The translations under genes were made by a program, and so were the position numbers. The notes beneath the pieces were generated by a model. That model did no database searches. It was not told the DNA's origin and saw only the letters and a program-made list of their open reading frames with translations. DNA of 64,000 nt, from the NCBI GenBank assembly GCA_910588655.1, contig CAJUPJ010000001.1, positions 124,001-188,000 of the forward strand, in the 5' to 3' direction. This document shows, piece by piece, positions 47,651 through 56,224 of this stretch (its first letter is position 1; every line of letters starts with the position of its first letter). The stretch comes from an uncultured Lachnospiraceae bacterium. Its GTDB lineage: Bacteria > Bacillota > Clostridia > Lachnospirales > Lachnospiraceae.

Positions 47651-50494
47651 ATGGCAGCGCATAAAGAAGTAATGAAATATATTAAAATAAGGAAAGCATA
47701 TGAACATAACCTTAAGGGCATAGATATTGATATACCACGTGACAGTTTTGTTGTATTTACCGGGCTTAGCGGTTCTGGCAAGTCATCCCTTGCTTTTGAT
47801 ACAATATATGCAGAGGGACAGAGAAGGTATATGGAGTCTTTGTCCTCTTATGCAAGGCAGTTCCTCGGGCTTATGGAGAAGCCAAATGTTGAGAGCATTG
47901 AGGGGCTTCCGCCAGCTATTTCTATTGACCAGAAGTCTACTAACAGAAACCCAAGGTCAACTGTTGGGACTGTAACAGAGATTTACGATTATTTCAGGCT
48001 GCTTTATGCAAGGGCAGGAATACCACATTGCCCGAAGTGTGGCAAGGAGATTAAAAGGCAGACTGTTGACCAGGTGGTAGATGAAATTATGTCGTTTCCT
48101 GAGAACACAAAGATACAGCTTTTAGCACCAGTTGTAAGGGGACGGAAAGGGCAGCATGCCAAAGTATTTGAAAGTGCAAGGAAGAGCGGCTATATAAGGG
48201 TTGTTGTGGATGGCAATGTATATGAGCTTTCAGAGGAGATTAACCTGGATAAGAATAAAAAACATAATATAGAAATTATGGTGGACAGGCTGGTTGTAAG
48301 GGAAGGCATAGAAAGAAGGCTTACAGATTCAATAGAAAGCGTAATGCGCCTGTCAGACGGTTTGCTGGCAGTTGATATCCCTGGAGGGGAAAGGGTGAAT
48401 TTCAGCCAGAGTTTTTCATGTGCAGACTGTGGCATAAGCATTGATGAAATAGAGCCAAGGATATTTTCATTTAATAACCCTTTTGGTGCTTGTGAGGTGT
48501 GTAACGGAATAGGTTATAAAATGGAGTTTGACGAGGAACTTATATTGCCTGACAAGTCATTAAGCCTTGCAGAAGGGGCAATTGCTATAAGCGGATGGCA
48601 GTCTGTCCCTGATAAGAACAGTTTTTCAAGATGCCTTCTTGATGCACTTGCAAAAGAGTATGATTTCAGCCTGGACACACCATATTGTGAGCTTCCAGAG
48701 GATATACAGAATATTATAATGCATGGTACAGATGGAAGGGAAGTAAAAGTGCATTATAAAGGGCAGCGTGGTGAAGGCGTTTATGATGTTGCATTTGAAG
48801 GTGTTATTAAAAATGTAGAACGCAGGTACAGGGAAACGAATTCTGATGTTTCAAAAAGGGAATATGAAACATTTATGCGTATAACACCTTGTAAGGCTTG
48901 TGGTGGAAGAAGGCTTAAAAAAGAGGCGCTTGCTGTTACAATAGCAGATAAGAATATTGCTGAAATTACTAATATGCCAATACGTACTCTTATGGATTTC
49001 CTTGAAAACCTTAAACTTAGTGAAAAGCAGCTTAAAATAGGCAAGGCAGTGCTTAAGGAGATACGCTCCAGGGTAAGGTTTCTTGTGGATGTCGGGCTTG
49101 ACTACCTTTCACTGGCGCGTTATACAGGAAGCCTGTCAGGAGGTGAGGCGCAGCGTATACGCCTGGCTACACAGATTGGTTCAGGGCTTGTAGGCGTTGC
49201 TTATATACTTGATGAGCCAAGCATAGGGCTTCACCAGCGTGACAATGACAAGCTGCTCCAGACGCTTAATAAGTTAAAAGACCTTGGAAATACGCTTATT
49301 GTTGTAGAACATGATGAAGATACAATGTTTGCGGCTGACTATATAGTTGATATAGGGCCAGGTGCAGGGGAACATGGCGGACAGGTCGTGGCACAGGGTA
49401 CAGCACAGGAAATAATTGATACACCTGGCTCAGTTACTGGTGATTATTTAGGAGGCAGGAAGAAAATCCCTGTTCCCGTTTCAAGAAGGGAACCAAAGGG
49501 ATGGATTACTGTAAAAGGTGCGAAAGAAAATAATTTAAAAAATATTAATGTGTCATTCCCTATAGGCGTAATGACTTGTGTTACGGGTGTGTCCGGCTCT
49601 GGAAAGAGTTCACTTGTAAATGAAATATTATATAAATACCTTGCTAAAAACCTTAACCATGCAAGATGTATACCAGGTTCATGCAAAAGTGTTGAAGGTA
49701 TAGAAAACCTTGATAAAGTTATTAATATTGACCAGTCACCTATAGGCAGGACACCACGTTCAAATCCTGCAACATATACAGGTGTATTTGACATGATAAG
49801 GGATATATTTGCGTCCACATCTGATGCTAAGATGAAAGGCTACAAAAAGGGCAGGTTTAGTTTTAATGTTAAGGGCGGAAGATGTGAAGCATGTAGTGGT
49901 GATGGCATAATTAAAATAGAGATGAATTTCCTGCCAGATGTTTATGTACCTTGTGAAGTATGCGGGGGCAAAAGGTATAACAGGGAAACATTAGATGTAA
50001 AGTATAAGAGCAAAAGCATATATGATGTGCTGGATATGACAGTGGAAGAGGCACGTGTGTTTTTTGAAAATATACCAAGCATACGCAATAAAATGGATAC
50101 GCTTTATGATGTAGGGCTTTCATATATTAAGCTTGGACAGCCGTCCACAACACTGTCGGGCGGTGAAGCACAGCGTGTAAAGCTGGCTACAGAACTTAGC
50201 AGGAGAAGTACAGGAAAGACAGTATATATACTTGATGAGCCAACAACAGGACTCCACTTTGCAGATGTACACAAGCTTGTGGATATTTTAAGCAGGCTTG
50301 CAGAAACTGGCAATACAGTGATTGTAATAGAGCATAACCTTGATGTAATTAAAACAGCCGATTATATTATTGATATGGGGCCAGAAGGCGGAGAGAACGG
50401 GGGCACACTTCTTACATCAGGTACACCTGAAAGTGTAGCAGAAGTAAAGGAGTCCTATACAGGGCACTATATAAAGAAAATGCTTGGAAGGTGA
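47651..50494 (+). CDS. uvrA: Excinuclease ABC subunit A
   Basis: 947 residues, full length. Two ABC ATPase halves carry Walker A GLSGSGKSS and GVSGSGKSS, signatures SLSGGEAQR and TLSGGEAQR, and Walker B ILDEPSIGL and ILDEPTTGL. Zinc-binding cysteine pairs occur in CPKCGKEI, CADCG...CEVCNG and CEACSGDG...CEVCGG. UvrA recognises bulky DNA lesions and loads UvrB in nucleotide excision repair. uvrB and uvrC are not in this window. The SOS-like box upstream supports damage control. A second ATG seven codons in is possible. Confidence 0.97.
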   Translation: MAAHKEVMKYIKIRKAYEHNLKGIDIDIPRDSFVVFTGLSGSGKSSLAFDTIYAEGQRRYMESLSSYARQFLGLMEKPNVESIEGLPPAISIDQKSTNRNPRSTVGTVTEIYDYFRLLYARAGIPHCPKCGKEIKRQTVDQVVDEIMSFPENTKIQLLAPVVRGRKGQHAKVFESARKSGYIRVVVDGNVYELSEEINLDKNKKHNIEIMVDRLVVREGIERRLTDSIESVMRLSDGLLAVDIPGGERVNFSQSFSCADCGISIDEIEPRIFSFNNPFGACEVCNGIGYKMEFDEELILPDKSLSLAEGAIAISGWQSVPDKNSFSRCLLDALAKEYDFSLDTPYCELPEDIQNIIMHGTDGREVKVHYKGQRGEGVYDVAFEGVIKNVERRYRETNSDVSKREYETFMRITPCKACGGRRLKKEALAVTIADKNIAEITNMPIRTLMDFLENLKLSEKQLKIGKAVLKEIRSRVRFLVDVGLDYLSLARYTGSLSGGEAQRIRLATQIGSGLVGVAYILDEPSIGLHQRDNDKLLQTLNKLKDLGNTLIVVEHDEDTMFAADYIVDIGPGAGEHGGQVVAQGTAQEIIDTPGSVTGDYLGGRKKIPVPVSRREPKGWITVKGAKENNLKNINVSFPIGVMTCVTGVSGSGKSSLVNEILYKYLAKNLNHARCIPGSCKSVEGIENLDKVINIDQSPIGRTPRSNPATYTGVFDMIRDIFASTSDAKMKGYKKGRFSFNVKGGRCEACSGDGIIKIEMNFLPDVYVPCEVCGGKRYNRETLDVKYKSKSIYDVLDMTVEEARVFFENIPSIRNKMDTLYDVGLSYIKLGQPSTTLSGGEAQRVKLATELSRRSTGKTVYILDEPTTGLHFADVHKLVDILSRLAETGNTVIVIEHNLDVIKTADYIIDMGPEGGENGGTLLTSGTPESVAEVKESYTGHYIKKMLGR

Positions 50495-50498
50495 TGGT

Positions 50499-51083
50499 AT
50501 GGCAGGAGGCAGGAATACTTTTTTCGCTATGATGTCACGTATGAAATATATTGAAAGATGGGCACTTATGAGAAATTCCGCTAAGGAAAATATAAGTGAA
50601 CATTCCCTGGAAGTGGCAATAATAGCACATGCACTTGCGGTTATTGGAAATACCAGGCTTGGAAAGAATTATAACCCCGAACATATTGTAATGCTTGGGG
50701 TTTACCATGACTGCACAGAGATAATTACAGGTGATATGCCCACTCCTGTAAAATACAATAATGATGTAATACGTATGGCTTATAAGGAGATTGAAGCAGA
50801 AGCGGCTTTCCGCATAATTAATATGCTGCCAGAGGATATGCAGGAATATTATAAATGTTACTTTGGCGGTGAGGAAGACAAGGAGGCATTAAAGCTTGTA
50901 AAAGCAGCAGATAAACTATCTGCACTTGTTAAGTGCATTGAAGAAGAGAAAGCAGGCAATAAGGAATTTGTGTGTGCAAAAGCTTCTGTTATTGCAGCAA
51001 TAGAGGATATGGAATGCAGGGAGGCAGGAATATTCTGCCAGGAATTCCTTAGTGCATATGGAAAGACACTGGATGAACTTTAA
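50499..51083 (+). CDS. HD-domain 5'-deoxynucleotidase (YfbR-like)
   Basis: 194 residues from the ATG at 50499, with GGAAGG upstream inside the end of uvrA. The HD metal site is visible (SEHSLEVAIIAHALA, GVYHDCTEIITGDMPTPVKY with the HD pair, and KAADKLSALVKCIEE). The family dephosphorylates deoxynucleoside 5'-monophosphates. Its gene begins five bases after the uvrA stop codon, suggesting shared, damage-linked expression and a link to nucleotide pools. Confidence 0.9.
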   Translation: MAGGRNTFFAMMSRMKYIERWALMRNSAKENISEHSLEVAIIAHALAVIGNTRLGKNYNPEHIVMLGVYHDCTEIITGDMPTPVKYNNDVIRMAYKEIEAEAAFRIINMLPEDMQEYYKCYFGGEEDKEALKLVKAADKLSALVKCIEEEKAGNKEFVCAKASVIAAIEDMECREAGIFCQEFLSAYGKTLDEL

Positions 51084-51097
51084 ATAGACCGGGTATG

Positions 51098-51365
51098 GGA
51101 TAATTTGCTGTTATCCTGCCCAGCCTTCTTGTTTATGTTTTTTCTGGAATTTTGCCAAGGAACAGCAGGTTTCCAGTGTTCCAGCTAAATATTATTCCAT
51201 GACAGGGGCACTTTGGCTTCGCCGGCGTTTAAATCTGGTTCTTTCAGATTTTATGCGCCGTTGCGTAAGCCATCGTAGCACAAGCGTGCCCTGGAATGGA
51301 ATAATATTTAGCTGGACGCGGAAACCCTGCGTCCGCCATAAACACAGGATAACAGCAAATTATCC
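51098..51365 (+). repeat. Full-length dispersed hairpin element, copy C
   Basis: Bounded by perfect 21-bp inverted repeats (GGATAATTTGCTGTTATCC and its complement). Core stems: GGGCAC/GTGCCC, TGGCTT/AAGCCA, CGGCGT/ATGCGCCG, apical AAATCTG/CAGATTT. The bulge reads GTAGC-ACAA-GCGTGCCC, the only copy whose loop is not GNRA. The core sense strand is plus. Confidence 0.87.
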
Positions 51366-51386
51366 TGTATACATTGTGTTGTATGG

Positions 51387-51406
51387 GAATTTATGAAATG
51401 GACGTG
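51387..51406 (+). promoter_or_regulatory. Conserved 20-bp motif without a recognisable promoter
   Basis: GAATTTATGAAATGGACGTG follows copy C by 21 bp. At the expected 42-bp distance there is no -10 box, and the sequence runs into the 3' end of a minus-strand gene. This copy may be a silent leftover or may drive an antisense transcript. Confidence 0.5.
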
Positions 51407-52069
51407 TTAAGGGATTTCTACAGATATGCCCCTGCCATAGTGTGTAATTATCTTTATATTGCTGTTTTGGAGCTTCTTGCGCAGCTGTTTTATTATAGTA
51501 TCAATAACGCGCATATTGCCATTAAAGCTGTTTCCCCATACCTCTTTAAGTATAATATCTTTAGATACAGGAATACCATTGTTGCAGGCAAGTATATATA
51601 ATACCCCGCGTTCACGGTTTGTCAGGTTTACCATATGCCCGTCTGTAAAAATATCTTTTGAAGCCATGTCATAGTATATATTATTTTGTGCCAGGCTGGA
51701 AAGTTTGTTGCGTATTCTTTGTGCAACTGCTTTAACAGGCGCTGTTTTTAGCTGGTAATCAAAACAGCCAAGCCTTAAGGCGGCAAGCTCATCATTAGCG
51801 GAATAACTTCCAGCTATTGCAAGGATGGGAGGCATTTTCCAGGCAGCCTGCAAATCCATGCTGCCTGGTTCATATTCCATAAAGTCCAGGAAGTCTTCAA
51901 CAGGGCAGACAATAACACCTGTAGTAAGAAATGGGAATATGCTGCCATTAATAACAGCATCACAAGTGCTGTCAGCATATGTTATAAATATATTTTCGTC
52001 TGTAAATTCTTTCTTTAATTCTGCGTTCCATAATAAATCATGGCCGCATAATACGATGGAACTGTCCAT
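51407..52069 (-). CDS. Winged-helix regulator with degenerate receiver domain
   Basis: 220 residues from the ATG at 52069; an upstream TTG at 52123 lacks an RBS. The N-terminal half keeps a receiver-like pattern (MDSSIVLCGHDLLWNAELKK, then DYQLKTAPV with the late lysine). The phospho-acceptor position is replaced (GVIVCPVEDF), and the acidic pocket is reduced. The C-terminal half is a clear OmpR-type winged helix (LTNRERGVLYILACN, VIDTIIKQLRKKL). It probably acts without phosphorylation. It overlaps hydE by 32 bp, so it is co-translated with a hydrogenase maturase. No kinase is adjacent. Confidence 0.85.
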   Translation of the reverse strand: MDSSIVLCGHDLLWNAELKKEFTDENIFITYADSTCDAVINGSIFPFLTTGVIVCPVEDFLDFMEYEPGSMDLQAAWKMPPILAIAGSYSANDELAALRLGCFDYQLKTAPVKAVAQRIRNKLSSLAQNNIYYDMASKDIFTDGHMVNLTNRERGVLYILACNNGIPVSKDIILKEVWGNSFNGNMRVIDTIIKQLRKKLQNSNIKIITHYGRGISVEIP

Positions 52070-53138
52070 ATATTTTCTCTTTCTTTGGAAGCGGGATATA
52101 ATCCCCTTTAGAAACTGCTGCAATATTACCGCTTTCTTCTATTTTGCCAGTCATACGTAAAACATCATCACCACTGCAGTTTTTTATGGTATACCTTTTA
52201 TTATAAACATTAAAATATCCTTTTACTTCATCAGTTGCAAGGCTTGCAAATACTTCATTAACACCAGCGGCAAAAGACTTCTTCCTGCCGTCAGCCAGGG
52301 CATTTTCAAGTGCCGGGTCTGCTGTAAGCAGCACGCTTGGAAGCATCAGGCGTATTATAGCCATAAGGTAAAGTGTCATATCGCCATTGCCGCTTCTTTC
52401 TTTTTCATAACGTGTATGTGAAACTGGCAGGAATGGTGTAATATGTACAATCTGCGGGTCAAGTGCTTTTAGGAAAAGGAGGTCTTCCACAACATCCGTA
52501 ACACCCTGGAATGGTGTGCCAGTCATAAAGCCGCTCCCTGTCTGGTAGCCGGTTTCCTTAAGCTCCCAGAGTGCCTGTTTTCTTTTAAGAAGTGACATCT
52601 CAGGCGGGTGCACTTTCTTAAAATGGGCATCGTTCGCCGTTTCATGCCATAAAATATATCTTGAAGCACCAGCTTCAAACCATTGCCTGTATATAGACGG
52701 CTGTCTTTCACCAAGACACAGTTCTACTGCACATTCAGGGTAAACTGATTTAATCATTGAGATAATCTGTGCAATCCTGTTACCAGTAAAGTAATAATCA
52801 TCACCACCCATAAGCACAAATGTCCTTATGCCTTTGTTATAGCCTTCACTGCAGAATTTCATTATATCATTTTCATCAAGCCTGAATCTTGTAATAAACT
52901 GGTTATCCCTGCGGAGTCCGCAATAGTAGCAGTTATTCCTGCAATAGTTGCTGATTTCAATAGTGCCACGTATAAATATATTATTGCCATAATACTTCTG
53001 TTTGGTTTCAAGTGCTTTCTGGAAAATATAATCTGTAGTTTCCATATTTCTGTATCTTAGCAGTTCTGCCATTTCATTGCCAGGCAGCGTATTGTCTGCT
53101 GCAAGCTTATCTACAAGGTCTGTCCTGCATGTACCCAT
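52038..53138 (-). CDS. hydE: [FeFe]-hydrogenase H-cluster radical SAM maturase HydE
   Basis: 366 residues from the ATG at 53138 (GGGGG seven bases upstream); an ATG eight codons earlier is less well placed. The radical-SAM cysteines are in EISNYCRNNCYYCGLRR. Further HydE-type blocks include GIRTFVLMGGDDYYFTGNRI, VELCLGERQPSIYRQWFEAGASRYILWHET and GSGFMTGTPFQG. HydE helps build the dithiomethylamine-bridged diiron subcluster of [FeFe]-hydrogenase. The other maturases HydF and HydG are not in the window. Other radical SAM enzymes of the biotin-synthase group look similar, but the YCRNNCYYCG context favours HydE. Confidence 0.85.
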   Translation of the reverse strand: MGTCRTDLVDKLAADNTLPGNEMAELLRYRNMETTDYIFQKALETKQKYYGNNIFIRGTIEISNYCRNNCYYCGLRRDNQFITRFRLDENDIMKFCSEGYNKGIRTFVLMGGDDYYFTGNRIAQIISMIKSVYPECAVELCLGERQPSIYRQWFEAGASRYILWHETANDAHFKKVHPPEMSLLKRKQALWELKETGYQTGSGFMTGTPFQGVTDVVEDLLFLKALDPQIVHITPFLPVSHTRYEKERSGNGDMTLYLMAIIRLMLPSVLLTADPALENALADGRKKSFAAGVNEVFASLATDEVKGYFNVYNKRYTIKNCSGDDVLRMTGKIEESGNIAAVSKGDYIPLPKKEKIYGQFHRIMRP

Positions 53139-53162
53139 ATCTATACCCCCGCCTTTCTTCAT

Positions 53163-53499
53163 TTTAACTGTATTTGCAATGAAGAAAGTCTTGATTTATT
53201 AGCGTCCGGACTAATAGTTCATATTTATTATTATACTGCAATTAATTAATACCGGCAAGCAGTATTGTAATAAAAACAAGATGTGCAAACTATGTATTTT
53301 CAAACACTTTTGTGGAGGTATTTGTAGAAAAATAAAATGTTAAATATGGTATAAATGCTGTATAGTGCGGTTTTATAATGAAGGGTGGCATATTTACATG
53401 CACATCAGGTAGTTGACAATACTACGTGAAAGAGATAGTATTAATAATACAAAAATACAAGCTTGTCTTGGAATTTATTGTTCAGGAGGTAATATTTAT
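53163..53499. other. Divergent intergenic region between hydE and the LytS-type kinase gene
   Basis: AT-rich. A palindromic core GTCCGGAC near 53206 sits in ATTAGCGTCCGGACTAAT and could bind a regulator of hydE. TATGGTATAAATGCTGTATAG (about 53346-53366) may contain a -10 box for the kinase gene. Nothing else was recognised. Confidence 0.35.
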
Positions 53500-54099
53500 A
53501 TGGATGATATTGGGGAATGTGGGATTACCACAGATTTGGCAGGGCAGATAAACTGCCATTTTATATTTAATGCATTAAATACGTTAAAATATTCGGTTAT
53601 TACAGGTAAACCTGATACCTGCCGCCTTATTGATGATATTGCTGCTTATATGCAGTACCGTATAAGGGCTGTATGCGGATTTGAAATGGTTTTACTGGGA
53701 GAAGAGATACAGAATATGAAATCTTATATTAATCTGGAGCAGGCAAGGTTTTCTTATGTACATGCAGAATACAATTTAGAGGATACAGATTTTACGCTTC
53801 CATCTATGAGCGTTATTTTTTTAGTTGAAAATGCTATCCATCATGGCCTGCTGGCTAAAGGGGATGGTGGGAAAGTATATATTAAAAGTTACAGGGACAA
53901 TCTGTTCCACTATGCTGAGGTATGTGATAATGGCACTGGCATAGGGGAATACAAAGGCAAATATCCTGAAAGCAGCAATAATGGTATTGGAAACATTGCT
54001 GCCCTTGCAATGCGTATTGAGAGCATGGCAGGAGGCAGCCTTTTAGTAGAAAGCGTGCCAGGGGAAGGGACAAGGGCAGTAATAAAAATTCCTGTATAG
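53500..54099 (+). CDS. Sensorless LytS/YehU-type histidine kinase
   Basis: 199 residues from the ATG at 53500 (CAGGAGG upstream). The His_kinase motif is almost at the N-terminus: QINCHFIFNALNTLKYSV with H20 (the usual NPHFLFN is NCHFIFN here). The ATPase part has IFLVENAIHHGL and VCDNGTGIGEY. No membrane helix or sensor domain precedes it, so it must be fed by a partner protein or act as a cytoplasmic sensor. The response-regulator gene follows 18 bp later. Confidence 0.85.
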   Translation: MDDIGECGITTDLAGQINCHFIFNALNTLKYSVITGKPDTCRLIDDIAAYMQYRIRAVCGFEMVLLGEEIQNMKSYINLEQARFSYVHAEYNLEDTDFTLPSMSVIFLVENAIHHGLLAKGDGGKVYIKSYRDNLFHYAEVCDNGTGIGEYKGKYPESSNNGIGNIAALAMRIESMAGGSLLVESVPGEGTRAVIKIPV

Positions 54100-54117
54100 A
54101 TTGATTGGAGGGCAGGC

Positions 54118-54921
54118 ATGAAAACTATAGTTGTTGATGATGAAAAAGCGGCAATAGAGGTATTTAAATACGAGGCATCAGGTATAGATGAGATTGATAT
54201 TGAAGGCGTTTTTTACAATGGGTGTGATGCACTTGATTACGACGGAATAAGAAATATTGACCTCGCAGTCCTTGATATAGGGCTTAATGGACAGGGTATG
54301 GACGGATTAGAGCTTGGCAGTGAAATAAAGAAAAAGAATTCAAATATTATGCTTATATACATAACAGGCGATGAAAAATATGCAATGGAAGCTATTAAAC
54401 GTGATGCGGCAGGATATATTTTAAAGCCGTATTCATCAGAGAAACTAAGGTATGCTGTTGAAACAGCAAGGCTTTTGTCAAAAAGAAATAAGAAAAGGGT
54501 TGTTGCAAGGACATTTGGATATTTTGATTTATTTGTAGATGAAAAGCCAGTAATGTTTAAAAGTGCCAAAGCAAAAGAACTGCTTGCAATGTTAGTTGAC
54601 AGGCGTGGCGGTACAGTTACAACAGACCAGATTATTGGCACTTTATGGGAGGACAGGCCGAATGATGTTTCGACCCAGAACCTTTGCTGCAAAATATGTA
54701 AAACTTTACAAAAAGAATTAAATGATAATGGAATTGGTGACATGCTTATAACAGCAAGAGGTGTAAGAAGCCTTAATACCAATAAGTTTGAGTGTGATTT
54801 ATATAAACTCCTGGATGGCAATAAAAACGTGGCAGACAGGTATATTGGGGAGTATATGATGGAATACAGCTGGGCTGAAAACAGGGCTGCACTTCTGGAA
54901 AGATATCTTTCAACAAAATAA
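54118..54921 (+). CDS. Response regulator with winged-helix and BTAD-like C-terminus
   Basis: 267 residues. The receiver domain has D7/D8, phospho-acceptor D53 in LAVLDIGLNG, and lysine in ILKPYSS. A winged helix follows (about 135-225, FGYFDLFVDEKPVMFKSAKAKELLAMLVDRRGGTVTTDQIIGTLW), then a short helical tail (YIGEYMMEYSWAENRAALLERY) like the start of the BTAD domain of SARP-type regulators. Such regulators are common in Lachnospiraceae. It is co-transcribed with the sensorless kinase. Targets are unknown. Confidence 0.88.
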   Translation: MKTIVVDDEKAAIEVFKYEASGIDEIDIEGVFYNGCDALDYDGIRNIDLAVLDIGLNGQGMDGLELGSEIKKKNSNIMLIYITGDEKYAMEAIKRDAAGYILKPYSSEKLRYAVETARLLSKRNKKRVVARTFGYFDLFVDEKPVMFKSAKAKELLAMLVDRRGGTVTTDQIIGTLWEDRPNDVSTQNLCCKICKTLQKELNDNGIGDMLITARGVRSLNTNKFECDLYKLLDGNKNVADRYIGEYMMEYSWAENRAALLERYLSTK

Positions 54922-55104
54922 CCGGATAAATTTGTACAATTCCATTCCAATTCAACTTTTTTTCATCTGTGGCACAATTAATCCCAGATGTTTGGAGATT
55001 TGTGTGGATTTCCTGCCAGTATGAGGGTTTATAATGTAGAAATGTAATATAAATTGCAAGTTACATAAAAAAAGCCATAGAAAAAGGCAGAAAGAGAGGA
55101 AAAA

Positions 55105-55953
55105 ATGGAAAATATTGATTTGCATGTTGTGATAGCAGATAGTAACGTACAAGACCGTGAAAGCAAAAAAAGGATTATGGAAGGCATGGGGATGAAAGTG
55201 GTTCTCTCAACAGGCGATGGGAGCAAAGCACTGGAAACAATTAAACAAAAGAAAATAGATGTTGTCGTTATGGACATGATTCTTCCTGGCGTTGATGGGA
55301 TTGGAATACTGGAGGAGGTAAACAACAGCAATCAGAAGAACCGGCCTATATTTATTGTGGAAACAGCTTTACGTAAAGAGAATTTAGTTGAACAGGCGAT
55401 ACAGAGCGGTGCTGATTATTATATGATGAAACCAGTATCAGGGCAGATGCTTATTAAGCGTATGTACCAGATGGTAGAGAACAAGTATGGCCTGACGGCT
55501 TCTGTGAAAGCGGAAGACTATCCTGGAACTGCCAGTGTAGAAGTTAAAGAACCAGCTAAGAAAAATATTACCAAGAAAGGTTATACATATTCAGGAGACC
55601 TTGAAATGGATATTACAAATATACTTTTAGAAATAGGCATCCCTGCACATATAAAGGGATACCAGTATATACGTGAAGGAATTATTATGGCATTTTACGA
55701 CAGAAATATGCTGCATTATATTACAAAATTTTTATATCCAGCAATAGCTAAAAAATACAAAACAACATCAAGCAGCGTGGAACGTACAATACGCCATGCC
55801 ATAGAAGTTGCATGGAGAAGAGGGAATTTAGAAACATTAGAAGAGGTATTTGGAAATACAGTATGCGCTGGAAGGGGCAAACCAACCAATTCAGAATTTA
55901 TGGCATTGCTTACTGACAAACTGCGTCTGGAATACAGGCAGAACCCAGCGTAA
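55105..55953 (+). CDS. spo0A: Sporulation transcription factor Spo0A
   Basis: 282 residues, usual length. The receiver domain has the phospho-acceptor D57 in VVMDMILPGVDGIGIL, and the effector domain (about 165-275) is characteristic. It contains ITNILLEIGIPAHIKGYQYIREGI, TTSSSVERTIRHAIEVAWRRGN and the recognition end GKPTNSEFMALLTDKLRLEYR. Phosphorylated Spo0A controls entry into sporulation and stationary-phase genes. spoIVB, its common upstream neighbour, is absent here. AGAGAGG precedes the ATG. A possible -10 box TATAAT lies at 55030. Confidence 0.97.
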   Translation: MENIDLHVVIADSNVQDRESKKRIMEGMGMKVVLSTGDGSKALETIKQKKIDVVVMDMILPGVDGIGILEEVNNSNQKNRPIFIVETALRKENLVEQAIQSGADYYMMKPVSGQMLIKRMYQMVENKYGLTASVKAEDYPGTASVEVKEPAKKNITKKGYTYSGDLEMDITNILLEIGIPAHIKGYQYIREGIIMAFYDRNMLHYITKFLYPAIAKKYKTTSSSVERTIRHAIEVAWRRGNLETLEEVFGNTVCAGRGKPTNSEFMALLTDKLRLEYRQNPA

Positions 55954-55968
55954 TAATTATTATGGAAA

Positions 55969-56004
55969 GTGCCAGGACCAAAGATAATCCTGGCACAAAT
56001 TTAT
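55969..56004 (+). terminator. Hairpin after spo0A
   Basis: Perfect 9-bp stem GTGCCAGGA / TCCTGGCAC followed by AAATTTATG. The T-run is weak. Smaller hairpins (GAAAGAC-AG-TCTTTC near 56011, AAGCCAG/CTGGCTT at 56126-56157) follow in the 270-bp gap before dnaK. Confidence 0.55.
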
Positions 56005-56162
56005 GCCAGAAAGACAGTCTTTCCTTAATAATACATTTATTGTATTTAAAAAAACCAGTGTAAAAAATTTATAATAGTTTACATATATTTTATGTACAAA
56101 TTAATGATATGGATATAAAATAATAAAGCCAGGCTATAATTAAGAGCAGTCTGGCTTAGTTT

Positions 56163-56171
56163 TGGTATAAT
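56163..56171 (+). promoter_or_regulatory. Extended -10 promoter of the stand-alone dnaK
   Basis: TTTGGTATAAT contains TGG directly before TATAAT (56166-56171), with no clear -35 box 17 bp upstream. No CIRCE inverted repeat (TTAGCACTC-N9-GAGTGCTAA) was seen, so HrcA control of this copy is unlikely. Confidence 0.4.
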
Positions 56172-56224
56172 AACCAGGTACAGTTTTATAAAATAATTAT
56201 GTAAATATGGAATGAGGGAAGGCA

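Noticed and set aside
55954..56224. CIRCE operator upstream of the dnaK gene
   Set aside because: The TTAGCACTC-N9-GAGTGCTAA inverted repeat is absent; the hairpins present have other sequences.
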